A DNA stretch of 64,000 nt from NCBI GenBank assembly GCA_002794705.1, contig PGTK01000005.1, positions 124,001-188,000 of the forward strand, written 5' to 3'. The stretch is from Candidatus Thermofonsia Clade 1 bacterium (GTDB taxonomy: Bacteria > Chloroflexota > Anaerolineae > Aggregatilineales > UBA2796). The notes under the pieces are model-generated. The model saw only the letters and a list, made by a program, of their open reading frames with translations. It had not been told where the DNA came from and did no database searches. Of the stretch, positions 28,093 to 36,703 are shown one piece after another. The translations under genes and the position numbers were made by a program. Positions within the stretch are counted from its first letter, which is position 1. Every line of letters begins with the position of its first letter.

Positions 28093-29035
28093 AGTATGTG
28101 CGCCGCTCCCACAGCCAGAAGTTAACCACAGTGAACACTAAAAGCGCCAACAGGATGATAACTGTGATCGCGCTCACATAGCCTTGATTGCGCGGCTCGT
28201 TGTACTTTTGGAAAACGAAATAGAGCAAGAGATTGCTGCGCTGAACCGGCTGCCCCTCGCCTAGCGCGAATAGGTGGTCAACCATTTGGAAGGAAGCGGC
28301 GATGCTGGTAGTCAGGATGAAAAGAGTTGTGCCTCCCAGCAGCGGGAAGGTGATTCGCCGAATTTTTTGCCAAGCGCTTGCGCCGTCTAACTCAGCCGCC
28401 TCATAGATATCTTGGGATAAGCCCTGCAGCCCTGCCAAGTACATGATCATGCAGAAGCCCGCCTGTTTCCAGATCGAGACCATGATGATGGCGACTAGAG
28501 TCCAGTTAGGATCGCCGATCCATTTGATAGCGGGCAAGCCGAAGCTGCGCAAAATGGTGTTGAGTAAGCCGATTTGATCGGCATACAGGAAGGCGAAGAT
28601 GCTGCCCGCGCCGATCATCGGGATCAGGACAGGATAAAAGAATGCGAAGCGAAATAGCCCTAGTCCGCGAATTTTGCGATTGAGCAGGATCGCCAAGAAA
28701 AAGCCAATTGCCATGCTGATCGGCACTGTGGTGAAGACATAGATCAGCGTATTGCCCGCAATGCGCAGGAAGTCAGCGCCCATGAGCGTATTTGGGTTGA
28801 ACAGATCGAGGTAGTTCTGCAAACCGACGTAGCGCGTGGGAATGCGGACATTGCCGGGCTGATACAGGCTTTGGATCAGGGCGTTGGCAGTGGGCAACAG
28901 CGTGAAAAGGAAGACGAAGGCGAAGGTCGGTAGGATGAGCAGATAGGGCAAAATGCGTTGCCACAAGCGTGCGTATTCGCTTGTGGAGAGGCTGCGCGCC
29001 GCACGGTAATTCAGGAAAACCTCAAGGTTGCTCAT
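28082..29035 (-). CDS. Sugar ABC transporter permease, MalF/UgpA type
   Basis: About 317 residues from ATG 29033-29035; the frame extends upstream to 29095, but that extension lies in the hairpin region and is not membrane-like. Six helices begin with LPYLLILPTFAFVFLFTLLP. The EAA loop is YEAAELDGASAWQKIRRITF followed by PLL. It pairs with the overlapping MalG-type permease and the upstream binding protein. A terminator-like hairpin between it and the binding-protein gene should lower permease expression relative to the binding protein. Confidence 0.92.
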   Translation of the reverse strand: MSNLEVFLNYRAARSLSTSEYARLWQRILPYLLILPTFAFVFLFTLLPTANALIQSLYQPGNVRIPTRYVGLQNYLDLFNPNTLMGADFLRIAGNTLIYVFTTVPISMAIGFFLAILLNRKIRGLGLFRFAFFYPVLIPMIGAGSIFAFLYADQIGLLNTILRSFGLPAIKWIGDPNWTLVAIIMVSIWKQAGFCMIMYLAGLQGLSQDIYEAAELDGASAWQKIRRITFPLLGGTTLFILTTSIAASFQMVDHLFALGEGQPVQRSNLLLYFVFQKYNEPRNQGYVSAITVIILLALLVFTVVNFWLWERRTYYES

Positions 29036-29054
29036 AGTAGTCGGCTCAATCCTG

Positions 29055-29093
29055 AAAAAGGCGCACGCTGCGCCAGCAGGTACAGCGTGCGCC
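29055..29093 (-). terminator. Intrinsic terminator/attenuator between sugar-binding protein and permease genes
   Basis: A perfect 11-bp stem, GGCGCACGCTG (29060-29070) with CAGCGTGCGCC (29083-29093), loop of 12, followed on the minus strand by five T (29055-29059). It lies just after the binding-protein stop, where partial termination commonly sets a binding protein excess. Confidence 0.8.
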
Positions 29094-29100
29094 AAACGGA

Positions 29101-30396
29101 CTAGCGGTAGGCCGCCAAAAGCTGATCGGCAGCGGCTTGCGCTTCATCGAGGGCGGTCTTGGCGTCTTTCTCGCCCGTGATCACAGCCTGCACAGCCTTG
29201 CCAAAGATTTGGCGCACGTCCAAGCCGCGATAGGTCGAGAGCTCTTTCTGAGCGAACTGCAGCTGATCGCGTGCCACGGCATACTGCGGTTTCTCGCGCA
29301 CCAGTGACTTGAGCGGCTCTAGCTCCCATGCCGATTGACGGGCTGCCACGTAACCCGTCTTCACGCCCCAATCTGCCTGAATTTCAGGCGAGCTGAGGAA
29401 CTGAATCCAGCGCCAAGCGGCGGCTTGCTCAGCCGGCGAGCTGGTCTTGAGGATGTGCAGGTTGCCGCCGCCAGTCGGCGCGCCGTAGCCCGCCTTGCCC
29501 TGCGGCAAAAAGCCGACACCAACCTCAAAAGTGGCGTTGCGCAGGATGTTGGTCAGGCTGCCAGTGGTGTGGTAGATGATGCCCGCTTTCCCTGAGGTGA
29601 AAGCAGCGGGCGTATCGCCCCACTTGATGATGCCTTCCGGCATGACCTTGTGAACACGCGAGAGCACGGCGAAGAATTCGAGCGCCTCAACCGTTGAGGG
29701 CGTATTGAAGAAGACCTCTGTGGGCGACTCGCCGACTAGATTCTTGCCGTTGCTGATCGCAAAGCCTTGGAAGAGCCAGTACGGGAAGCCATCCGAGGGG
29801 ATCATCAAGCCCCAGCGGCTGCCGTCGGGCAGGGTCAGCTTTTTGGCGGCTTCCAGCATATCTTGCCACGTCTTGGGCGCCACTTCAGGGTCGAGTCCCA
29901 CTTCGCGGAACAGGTCTTTGTTGTAATACATCACGGGCGTGCTGCGCTGGAAGGGGATGCCCCACACTACGCCGAATTCGTCCAGTGTGTTGAGCATGAA
30001 GGCGGGGAAGAAATCGGCGATCGCCTCTTTGGCGCCTTCGGTCTTCTCGATGAAGTCGGTCAGCGGGATGATGAAATCGTTTTCGATCAGCGAGAACAGG
30101 TCTACAGAGAGGAAGATCGCCACATCTGGACCCGTGCCGCCGCCGCTGATCTGGGTCTGGATCGCCTTGTAGATTTCATCGTAGCCGCCGGCATAGACCG
30201 CGTTCACCTTGATATCAGGATTGGCGGCGTTGAACTGCGCGGCGTACTCATCAATGATCTGCGTGATCGGACCGCCAACAGCCGTCGGATAGAAGAAATC
30301 AATCTCAACGACGCTCTGCGCCTCTGTGCGAAGGGTTGCCGTGCCGAGCGCAAGCACTGCAATGACTGTTACAAGAATAACCAAGCGCTTAAGCAT
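29101..30396 (-). CDS. Sugar ABC transporter solute-binding protein (family 1, UgpB-like)
   Basis: About 431 residues from ATG 30394-30396, which has GGAGG six to seven bases upstream; an upstream in-frame extension to 30456 lacks these signals. The signal peptide is MLKRLVILVTVIAVLALGTA. The mature part has the family 1 binding-protein pattern: IIDEYAAQFNAANPDIKVNA, YDEIYKAIQTQISGGGTGPD, VMYYNKDLFREVGLDPEVAP and TWQDMLEAAKKLTLPDG. No lipobox cysteine is obvious at the signal end. First gene of the importer operon; an 18-bp inverted repeat lies between its likely promoter and start. The sugar is not predictable. Confidence 0.93.
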   Translation of the reverse strand: MLKRLVILVTVIAVLALGTATLRTEAQSVVEIDFFYPTAVGGPITQIIDEYAAQFNAANPDIKVNAVYAGGYDEIYKAIQTQISGGGTGPDVAIFLSVDLFSLIENDFIIPLTDFIEKTEGAKEAIADFFPAFMLNTLDEFGVVWGIPFQRSTPVMYYNKDLFREVGLDPEVAPKTWQDMLEAAKKLTLPDGSRWGLMIPSDGFPYWLFQGFAISNGKNLVGESPTEVFFNTPSTVEALEFFAVLSRVHKVMPEGIIKWGDTPAAFTSGKAGIIYHTTGSLTNILRNATFEVGVGFLPQGKAGYGAPTGGGNLHILKTSSPAEQAAAWRWIQFLSSPEIQADWGVKTGYVAARQSAWELEPLKSLVREKPQYAVARDQLQFAQKELSTYRGLDVRQIFGKAVQAVITGEKDAKTALDEAQAAADQLLAAYR

Positions 30397-30430
30397 ATGA
30401 AACCTCCAGATGTGACCTTGACTTCCCATG

Positions 30431-30448
30431 GTCAGTCTCAAAACTGAC
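30431..30448. promoter_or_regulatory. Palindrome upstream of the sugar ABC operon (operator candidate)
   Basis: GTCAGT (30431-30436) and ACTGAC (30443-30448) form a symmetric site 35 bp before the binding-protein ATG. It lies just downstream of a possible -10 (TATATT, minus strand, 30455-30460). It could bind a sugar-responsive repressor; no regulator gene is adjacent. Confidence 0.35.
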
Positions 30449-30508
30449 AGCGTCAATATAGCCTGTGTGTGTTAAGCGCGTGTGATGTATGGTTTAACGT
30501 CTGGCAAG

Positions 30509-31255
30509 CTACATAATCAAGCCGCCGTCCACTGTCAGGACCTGACCTGTAATATAGCTTGCCTCATCACTGACCAAAAATGCAACAGCATAAGCGATAT
30601 CTTCAGGCGTGCCATAGCGCCCTAGAGGGATGCGCTTGCTGATCTCTGCCATGAGTTCAGCGGAGAGATTGGCGGTCATATCAGTGGTGATGAAGCCCGG
30701 CGCCACGGCATTGACCGTGATCCCGCGTGAGGCGACCTCCCGCGCTAATGATTTGGTGAAGCCGATCAAGCCGGCTTTGCTGGCGCTGTAATTGGTCTGA
30801 CCGGCTTGCCCGCTAATGCCGACCACACTTGTGATGTTCACGATTCGTCCGCTGCGTTGGCGGATCATGCCGCGCACAGCGGCTTTGCAGCAGCTCCAGG
30901 CGCTTTTCAGGTTCGTGTTCAATACGGCGTCCCAGTCTGCCTCTTTCATGCTCATCAGCAAGCCGTCGCGGGTGACCCCGGCGTTGTTCACGAGGATATC
31001 CAGCTTGCCGAACGTCGTCTGGGCGGCTTTGATCAGCGCCTCTGCCTGTGCTAGATCGCTGACATCGGCTTGGACGGCTAAGGCTCTGCCGCCTCCGCTT
31101 TGAATCGCAGCGACCACTTGCTCAGCCGCTTCTGCACTGGCATTGTAATTGACTACGACCGCTGCACCGCGCCGTGCCAGCTCTAGGGCAATGGCGCGCC
31201 CAATGCCACGACTCGCTCCTGTGACCACTGCCACGCGCTCTGCTAGACTGCTCAT
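30509..31255 (-). CDS. fabG: 3-oxoacyl-ACP reductase
   Basis: About 248 residues from ATG 31253-31255, preceded by AGGAG. A short-chain dehydrogenase that reduces 3-oxoacyl-ACP with NADPH in fatty acid elongation. Motifs: cofactor loop VVTGASRGIGRAIALELARR, NNAGVTRDGLL, the catalytic SVVGISGQAGQTNYSASKAG (Ser, Tyr and Lys of the active site) and GFITTDMT. The C-terminus SYITGQVLTVDGGLIM is the FabG signature. It lies upstream of the sugar importer on the same strand and is divergent from the parvulin gene. No other fab genes are near, so involvement in another pathway cannot be excluded. Confidence 0.9.
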   Translation of the reverse strand: MSSLAERVAVVTGASRGIGRAIALELARRGAAVVVNYNASAEAAEQVVAAIQSGGGRALAVQADVSDLAQAEALIKAAQTTFGKLDILVNNAGVTRDGLLMSMKEADWDAVLNTNLKSAWSCCKAAVRGMIRQRSGRIVNITSVVGISGQAGQTNYSASKAGLIGFTKSLAREVASRGITVNAVAPGFITTDMTANLSAELMAEISKRIPLGRYGTPEDIAYAVAFLVSDEASYITGQVLTVDGGLIM

Positions 31256-31292
31256 CCTAAAAACTCCTGTGAATGCACTGGATAGGCGCGTT

Positions 31293-31298
31293 ATTATA
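31293..31298 (-). promoter_or_regulatory. TATAAT -10 element for fabG
   Basis: A perfect TATAAT on the minus strand, about 38 bp before the fabG ATG; no clear -35 is visible. Confidence 0.5.
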
Positions 31299-31310
31299 TC
31301 CAAGTGCCGC

Positions 31311-31338
31311 TTGCAGCTGATAGGTCAGATGGTATACT
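31311..31338 (+). promoter_or_regulatory. Promoter for the parvulin lipoprotein and Thr-Pro gene cluster
   Basis: TTGCAG (31311-31316), a 16-base spacer and TATACT (31333-31338). A small GCGTCC/GGACGC hairpin follows in the leader before the gene. Confidence 0.6.
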
Positions 31339-31402
31339 TTTGCCGCAGCGTCCTGAGAGGGACGCGCTGGACTGATCGAAACATATCGAGAGAGAGTATC
31401 CC

Positions 31403-32347
31403 TTGCTAACGCTTATGGCGCGTTCCGCGCTTGTGATCGCCTGTGTGTGGCTTGCCAGCTTGCTCAGCGCCTGTGGGGGCAATGCCCCACAAACGACCGT
31501 TGCTGCCAATCCGCCCGTCAGCAGCCCGACTCAACCGCCCCCGACCGCTCAGGCAGCCCAGCCCACGCCTACAGCTGAAATTTTGGCAGCTCGCGTCAAC
31601 GATCAGGGCATCAGCATGGCAGTTTTGGATCGAGAGGTGGCGCGCCGCCTAGAGACCATCCGCAGTTTTGGCAATCCGCCCCCCCGCGACCTTGCCCAGT
31701 TCCGCAATGAAGTGCTGGACTTGCTTATTGAGCAGGTCTTGATTGAGCAAGCAGCGGCGATTCAGGGCGTTGAGGTCACAGATGCCGATCTGGACGCTGA
31801 AATCGCTGCGATCATCGAGATCGCAGGCAGCCGCGAAAACTGGGAGGCGCAACTCAAAGCAGATCGGCTGAGCGAGGCGGAATATCGCGCTAATTTGCGC
31901 GCTGCGCTGCTCACACAGCGGATGCGCGATATCGTGACTGCCACAGCCTGCAAAAATGTGGAACAAGTCCGTGCGCGGCACATCCTTGTGCCTGATGAGG
32001 CAAAAGCGCTTGCCCTACGCGCCGAGTTGGAGAATGGCGCCGACTTTGCGGCGCTTGCTGCGCTCCACTCCCTTGATGTGACCACGCAACAGATCGGCGG
32101 CGATTTGGGCTGGTTCGCACGCGGTCAGCTTTTGCAGGAAGAAATTGAGATCGCTGCTTTTAGCCTGCCCATTAACGTTTTGAGTGCGCCGATCAAGACC
32201 GAACTGGGCTACCATCTTTTACAGGTGCTGGAGCGCTCTACCGATCGCCTTGTGGACGAAGAAATGTGCTATCGCCTGACCGAAAGCACCTTTGAGCGCT
32301 GGATTCAAGAGCTGATCAGCCGCGCAAAGATCGAAAAATTCCTGTAA
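31403..32347 (+). CDS. Parvulin-type (PpiC/SurA/PrsA-like) peptidyl-prolyl isomerase lipoprotein
   Basis: 314 residues from TTG 31403 (or 310 from ATG 31415). The lipoprotein signal ends LASLLSAC, so the protein is membrane-anchored outside the cell. A Pro-Thr linker (about 35-55) is followed by a SurA-like helical domain (LDREVARRLETIRSFG, LIEQVLIEQAAAIQGVEVTD). The parvulin domain starts at about 192: VRARHILVPDEAKALALRAE, ENGADFAALAALHS, GGDLGWFARGQL and ELGYHLLQVLER. These enzymes assist folding of secreted proteins. It probably heads an operon with the three Thr-Pro-rich genes that follow. Confidence 0.88.
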   Translation: MLTLMARSALVIACVWLASLLSACGGNAPQTTVAANPPVSSPTQPPPTAQAAQPTPTAEILAARVNDQGISMAVLDREVARRLETIRSFGNPPPRDLAQFRNEVLDLLIEQVLIEQAAAIQGVEVTDADLDAEIAAIIEIAGSRENWEAQLKADRLSEAEYRANLRAALLTQRMRDIVTATACKNVEQVRARHILVPDEAKALALRAELENGADFAALAALHSLDVTTQQIGGDLGWFARGQLLQEEIEIAAFSLPINVLSAPIKTELGYHLLQVLERSTDRLVDEEMCYRLTESTFERWIQELISRAKIEKFL

Positions 32348-32403
32348 ACTTGACCTTGCGCCCTTTGCGGCTTGATCTGGCTCGCTTGGAAAGGCTATCC
32401 TAA

Positions 32404-32730
32404 ATGCGAAGAGATAACAGCGGCACTTATAACACGCTCACCATCATTTTCTTGGGCTTGAGTGCCTTCGTCTTCATTTGCGCGTTGCTGATGATAGCGC
32501 GTGTGATCCGCCCGCCGGCGCCTTTCATCCCGCGCACGCCCACGCTCATGCCGACCGTTGAGCTACCGACCGTCACGCCGACTGAGACGCCGACTGTCAC
32601 GCCTACGCCGACCGATACCCCAACGCCCACGCCGACTGAGACACCCACGCCCGCGCCTACCGACGCGCCGACGCTCACGCCTACGCCTGAGCTGCCGCCG
32701 CCGACTGAGACGCCGCAGGTGCAAGGCTAG
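32404..32730 (+). CDS. Membrane-anchored Thr-Pro-rich protein, short form
   Basis: 108 residues. A short N-terminus (MRRDNSGTYNTL) leads into one transmembrane helix (about 12-35) and then an almost pure Thr-Pro-Glu linker to the stop, without a folded domain. It looks like the first of three similar genes, lacking the C-terminal domain seen in the next two. It may be a truncated copy or a wall-spanning spacer; function unknown. Ends 3 bp before the next gene. Confidence 0.65.
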   Translation: MRRDNSGTYNTLTIIFLGLSAFVFICALLMIARVIRPPAPFIPRTPTLMPTVELPTVTPTETPTVTPTPTDTPTPTPTETPTPAPTDAPTLTPTPELPPPTETPQVQG

Positions 32731-32733
32731 GCA

Positions 32734-33567
32734 ATGCGCCGCAGGCAGGGCAACGGCGTCCTTTGGCTGCTCAATCTGCTGACAGCGCTTTTCTTGGGCG
32801 CGACCTGCGGCGTAATAAGCATCACTTTGGCGCTTTTGGGCGGCGTCTTGCCGCCGCCTAGCGCCCTCGCGCCGCGCACTGTGACGCCGCTACGCGCCCT
32901 CCAGCTGCCAAGCCTCACGCCTAGCTATACGCCGTCGCACACACCGACTTTCAGCGCCACGCCAAGCCTGACTGCCACGCCGACTCCCACAGCAACGCCG
33001 AGTCTGACTCAGACGCCCACGCCAAACGCTACGGCTACGCTCACATCCACTGCCACCTACACACTGACCGCTACGCTTACTCCAAGCCCTACGTTCACTC
33101 CCAGCTTGACCGCCACGCCTACAGCGATTGCCACACCGACTGAGACGCCGACTCTTACACTCACGTCCACTCAGACCCTCACCCCGACGCCCACGTTCAC
33201 GCCTACGGTAACTTTCCCATTCGCGCTGCGGCAGATCGCCTTTGCGCGCTTTCAGAACAGGGCGGATTGTGACTTTCAAGGCGTCAGTGGCGCGGTCTTT
33301 GGCTTGCAAGGGGAGCGCCTCACGGCGCGGGTTGGCATTCAGGCGCAAGTGACGGGCGGCAATTTCACACAACGGATTTCTATTGAGAGCGATTCAACCT
33401 ATGGCTGGGTGATTCAGGTCAGTGGGCGCCCCCGACGGGCGACCTATCGCGTCCAGTTGCTCAGCCGCGAAGGTGTTATACTCTCTCCCGCTGTGAGCGT
33501 CCAGTTTGATGGCAATTGCGAACGCAACCTTGCCCAAGTGGACTTCACACAAGTTCGACCGTTTTAG
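32734..33567 (+). CDS. Membrane-anchored Thr-Pro-rich protein with C-terminal two-Cys beta domain (copy 1)
   Basis: 277 residues: one N-terminal transmembrane helix (about 11-36), a Thr-Pro linker of about 110 residues (55-165), then a C-terminal domain of about 110 residues. The domain starts at FPFALRQIAFARFQNRADCD and contains GAVFGLQGERLTARVGIQAQ and YRVQLLSREGVILSPAVSVQ, ending FDGNCERNLAQVDFTQV. The same pattern (Cys near the start, Leu-Gln-Gly loop, Cys near the end, then xVDFxQ) recurs in the next gene, so the two are paralogues. The conserved cysteines could form a disulfide outside the cell. Family not recognised. Confidence 0.75.
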   Translation: MRRRQGNGVLWLLNLLTALFLGATCGVISITLALLGGVLPPPSALAPRTVTPLRALQLPSLTPSYTPSHTPTFSATPSLTATPTPTATPSLTQTPTPNATATLTSTATYTLTATLTPSPTFTPSLTATPTAIATPTETPTLTLTSTQTLTPTPTFTPTVTFPFALRQIAFARFQNRADCDFQGVSGAVFGLQGERLTARVGIQAQVTGGNFTQRISIESDSTYGWVIQVSGRPRRATYRVQLLSREGVILSPAVSVQFDGNCERNLAQVDFTQVRPF

Positions 33568-33581
33568 TGAGAATTTCGGCT

Positions 33582-34493
33582 ATGGCTGAGGAAAAATCAC
33601 CGAGTGTGCCTGAAGAACCTGTGCCGCGTGATGAGCCGCTCAGCGCCTATGACCTGCCTGCTGAGCCCGTAGCGCGCCGCACACGCCGTAAGCCGCCGCC
33701 TGATGCAGCGCTGCAGTACACTGAAGAGCCGATCCTTAGCGGCTACGGCTGTGCCGATGTGATCACGGCATTCTTCATCCTGCTCTCAGTGGGCGTGGTG
33801 GCGCTCACCATCTTGCTGATCGCTAATCCGTACGCGCCGATCAATCCGTTTCCGCCGCCCACGCCTCTGGCATTGCTTGTCTTGGCAACGCCTGAGCCAA
33901 CGCTCACGCCGAGCGCCACATTCACGCCTGAGCCGCCCACTATCCCGCCGCCGACCGATCCGCCTACGCCCACGCCAAGCGAGACGCCCATCCCGACTGC
34001 CACTGAGACTCCCACGCCCACCATCACGCCGACTCCCGTCGTAGGCGGCATTGTCGCCATTACAGCCGCACCGACCCTGCCCCAAGCGCCGCTCCCAACT
34101 CAAGGCGGCACGCGCTCACCTTATCCGTTCAGTTTGCACGCCATTCGCTATCAAGCGCATGACGGCAGCGAAGGCTGCAGGTGGCAAAGTCTGGCAGGAC
34201 TTGTGCTGAATATGCAGGGTCAACCGCGCACACGCGAGGAAGGTAGTCTCACAGTGCGCATTACCAGCGCTGATGGGAACATTGATGAGTTTCACTACAC
34301 AGGCGAGCAGCCCAAGTTCGGTCCGAGCGGCTTTGAGGCGTTTCTTGGCACAACGCCCCGCGTAGGCGATTACACTGTGCAGTTACTGGGGATCACGGGC
34401 GTGCCGATCTCGGAAAAAGTGACGGTACAAGCGCGCAACAGTTGTGAGGAAAACGTGGTGATCGTCGAGTTCATCCAGAACTACATCTATTGA
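33582..34493 (+). CDS. Membrane-anchored Thr-Pro-rich protein with C-terminal two-Cys beta domain (copy 2)
   Basis: About 303 residues from ATG 33582; the frame opens upstream inside the preceding gene, but the ATG lies 14 bp after its stop. A cytosolic Pro/Glu/Arg-rich head of about 60 residues precedes one transmembrane helix (about 64-88), a Thr-Pro linker (about 95-160) and a C-terminal domain. That domain, PYPFSLHAIRYQAHDGSEGC, LAGLVLNMQGQPRTREEGSL, YTVQLLGITGVPISEKVTVQ and NSCEENVVIVEFIQN, aligns with the domain of the preceding gene. Function unknown. Confidence 0.75.
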   Translation: MAEEKSPSVPEEPVPRDEPLSAYDLPAEPVARRTRRKPPPDAALQYTEEPILSGYGCADVITAFFILLSVGVVALTILLIANPYAPINPFPPPTPLALLVLATPEPTLTPSATFTPEPPTIPPPTDPPTPTPSETPIPTATETPTPTITPTPVVGGIVAITAAPTLPQAPLPTQGGTRSPYPFSLHAIRYQAHDGSEGCRWQSLAGLVLNMQGQPRTREEGSLTVRITSADGNIDEFHYTGEQPKFGPSGFEAFLGTTPRVGDYTVQLLGITGVPISEKVTVQARNSCEENVVIVEFIQNYIY

Positions 34494-34498
34494 GGCGC

Positions 34499-34524
34499 GT
34501 GGCGCAGTCGGTTCACTGCGCCAC
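34499..34524. terminator. 10-bp perfect hairpin between convergent genes
   Basis: GTGGCGCAGT (34499-34508) and ACTGCGCCAC (34515-34524), six-base loop, between the Thr-Pro gene end and the rny end. No T-run is present; it probably acts in both directions. Confidence 0.55.
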
Positions 34525-34540
34525 CTCGCTCTGTCTCAGC

Positions 34541-36115
34541 TCACTTGGCAAATTCCGTGATTCGGGTCTCGCGCAGCACTTGCACCTTGATCTGACCGGG
34601 ATACTGCATGGATTCCTCAATGCGCTTGGCGATCTCACGGGCAAGGCGCGCCGCACCTACATCATCCACCTCTTCAGGGCGCACGATCACGCGCACCTCG
34701 CGTCCGGCTTGCAAGGCGTAGCTCTGCTCCACGCCCTTGAACGAGCTGGCGATCTCTTCGAGCGTGCGCACGCGCTTGATGTAGGTCTCAAGGCTCTCGC
34801 GGCGGGCGCCGGGACGTGCGCCGCTGATCGCGTCCGCCGCCTCGACGATGATCGCCTCGACGTAGAGCTGCTCAACCTCATGGTGATGGCTGGCAATGCA
34901 GTTAATGACCTTTTCGTTGACGCCATAGCGCTTACAGAACTCAGCGCCGATGATCGCGTGCGAGCCTTCCACTTCGTGGTCAATTGCCTTGCCGATATCG
35001 TGCAGCAAGCCGCCCATCTTGGCAATTGCCACGTCTGCGCCTAGCTCCGCAGCGATCATACCAGCAAGGTGCGCTGTCTCGATAGAGTGCGCATGCTGAT
35101 TCTGTCCGTAGCTGGTGCGGAACTTGAGGCGTCCTAACAGCTTGAGAATCTCGGGGTGCAAGCCCGGCACGCCCGCCTGATAGGCGGCTGCCTCGCCTTC
35201 CTCGCGCACTATGCGCTCCACCTCTTTACGGGCGTCTTCCACCAATTTCTCAATGCGCGCAGGATGAATGCGCCCATCCAGCACCAGCTTGCCCAGCGCA
35301 CGGCGCGCCACCTCGCGGCGCACAGGATCAAAGCTGGAGAGCGTGACCGCCTCAGGCGTGTCATCCACTACCACGTCTACGCCCGTCACCTGCTCAAAGG
35401 CGCGGATGTTGCGTCCGTTGCGCCCGATGATGCGCCCTTTCATCTCATCGGAGGGCAATGCCACCACACTGACTGCCAAATCGCTGACCTGATCGGAGGC
35501 GAGGCGCTGAATAGCAAGCGCGATCACGTCCCGCGCACGGCGATCTGCCTCAGTCTTCAGCTCTTCATCCAATTCGCGCAGTTTGCGCGCCATATCCGCC
35601 CGTACCTCATTTTCAAGCGAATCGAGCAGGTGTTGGCGCGCCTCTTCACGGGTCATTTGCGCCACGCGCTCTAATTCAGCGCGCCGTTCCTCATACATTT
35701 TGTCGAGGTCTTGGCGGCGCTTATCGAGGGCGCTTTGGCGCTTGTTCAACTCGCGCTCGCGCACCTCAAGGCGCTCAAGGCGCTTATCGAGTTCCTCACG
35801 GCGCCGATCCAGACGCTCGCTCTCGCGGTCGTTTTCGGCGCGGCGGCGTTTGATGCTCTCTTCCGCCTCATTTAGCAGCTGTTGAGCCTCATCACGGGCG
35901 CGCAACTCAATCTCTTTTGCCCGCGAGTCCGCCTCTGAGACGAGGCGCGTCGCCTCTTCATCAGCCAGTCGGCGGCGCGTGGCGACGTACTCCTCCAACT
36001 CGCGTTGAATGGCGCGGCGTGTACGGTTGCTAAAGATGATCACCGCCGCGATGGTCACCACGCTCACAATCAGGAAATCCAGTATGCCCAGCACGAGCAG
36101 CGAACTACTGTCCAT
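34541..36115 (-). CDS. rny: Ribonuclease Y
   Basis: 524 residues. A membrane-anchored endoribonuclease that starts mRNA decay in many Gram-positive-type bacteria. One N-terminal helix (about 6-30), then a charged coiled coil (about 35-190) rich in [23 protein letters not shown] heptads. The KH domain has [20 protein letters not shown] and the HD domain has [17 protein letters not shown] and [20 protein letters not shown] (HD metal pair), with [16 protein letters not shown]. Length and domain order match the family. AAGGAG lies nine bases before the ATG. The region upstream is 620 bp long with two minus-strand promoter candidates and a small ORF, unusual for this compact window. Confidence 0.97.
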   Translation of the reverse strand: MDSSSLLVLGILDFLIVSVVTIAAVIIFSNRTRRAIQRELEEYVATRRRLADEEATRLVSEADSRAKEIELRARDEAQQLLNEAEESIKRRRAENDRESERLDRRREELDKRLERLEVRERELNKRQSALDKRRQDLDKMYEERRAELERVAQMTREEARQHLLDSLENEVRADMARKLRELDEELKTEADRRARDVIALAIQRLASDQVSDLAVSVVALPSDEMKGRIIGRNGRNIRAFEQVTGVDVVVDDTPEAVTLSSFDPVRREVARRALGKLVLDGRIHPARIEKLVEDARKEVERIVREEGEAAAYQAGVPGLHPEILKLLGRLKFRTSYGQNQHAHSIETAHLAGMIAAELGADVAIAKMGGLLHDIGKAIDHEVEGSHAIIGAEFCKRYGVNEKVINCIASHHHEVEQLYVEAIIVEAADAISGARPGARRESLETYIKRVRTLEEIASSFKGVEQSYALQAGREVRVIVRPEEVDDVGAARLAREIAKRIEESMQYPGQIKVQVLRETRITEFAK

Positions 36116-36280
36116 GCTTCACCACTCCTTATCAGCATGCGCTCTGCTGATTGAAAATGTAGGAATAACGAATCAAGCCGCGGCTAAACGCTTAGCAACG
36201 GCTGAGCATGGTGCTTATGGGAATCAGTTTGTGCGCTGAAACGCGCTGCGTTCAGGTGAGCCGATCCGCTTCCCCGCCGC

Positions 36281-36289
36281 AGTATATCA
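36281..36289 (-). promoter_or_regulatory. Extended -10 promoter proximal to rny
   Basis: Minus strand TGATATACT (TGn plus TATACT). It would give a leader of about 160 nt for rny. Confidence 0.5.
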
Positions 36290-36390
36290 AGACATAGAAA
36301 GCCTTCGCATGGCGTGCTTCATAGTGAATCAAGCCTCTCGCAGCGTTGCCGATGCGTCGCTTTGATATACCGAACGTTGTTCACGACCCG

Positions 36391-36462
36391 TCACCCTACT
36401 GCACAACCGAAGACCGCTTCACAGCGGTGCGCTTCCAACTCGTCCGCGCCCATCCCTGCCAT
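36391..36462 (-). CDS. Possible 23-residue small ORF in the rny upstream region
   Basis: ATG 36460-36462 has AAGGAG (36468-36473) five bases upstream, one of the better ribosome sites in the window. It encodes 23 residues, beginning MAGMGADELEAHRCEAVFGC and ending in TGA at 36391-36393. A small hairpin (ACCGCT/AGCGGT) lies inside. It sits downstream of the distal rny promoter, so it could be a leader peptide or a free small protein; coding is unproven. Confidence 0.3.
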   Translation of the reverse strand: MAGMGADELEAHRCEAVFGCAVG

Positions 36463-36555
36463 CGGGACTCCTTCGAGCGCGGTAAACTGTATTCCTATAG
36501 CTGCCATTCTACCGTTGATCAGGTGTGCCACCCTAAGCGTGTAGCACAGACCTGT

Positions 36556-36584
36556 ATTATGCTACCGATTCTATCATACGGCAA
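36556..36584 (-). promoter_or_regulatory. Distal promoter upstream of rny
   Basis: Minus strand TTGCCG (36579-36584), a 17-base spacer and CATAAT (36556-36561). Transcription from near 36549 would give a leader of about 430 nt before rny, or a separate small RNA. Confidence 0.55.
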
Positions 36585-36697
36585 TTTTTGTTTTTGCGCT
36601 ACTGGTGAATTGAAACAGAGCCCATCAAACTTTCCGTCAAGTGCTGCCTTCACAGATCACAGCACAGATGTACAGGGCAAAATTGTCGGCACGCCGC

Positions 36698-36703
36698 TAT
36701 AAT
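36698..36703 (+). promoter_or_regulatory. TATAAT -10 element for the M32 carboxypeptidase
   Basis: A perfect TATAAT, about 36 bp before the chosen ATG; no clear -35. A four-codon ATG TTC ACT TGA begins at 36710, close to the expected transcript start. Confidence 0.45.

Noticed and set aside
32427..34060. Val-Gly-rich frames opposite the Thr-Pro cluster, and a possible CRISPR-like repeat
   Set aside because: Repeat units are imperfect, in frame and without unique spacers of constant length; they are coding linkers.
36346..36702. Open frame of 118 codons on the plus strand in the rny upstream region
   Set aside because: No ribosome site, unusual Cys/His/Ser composition, and it crosses the minus-strand promoter candidate; no sign of selection on codons.
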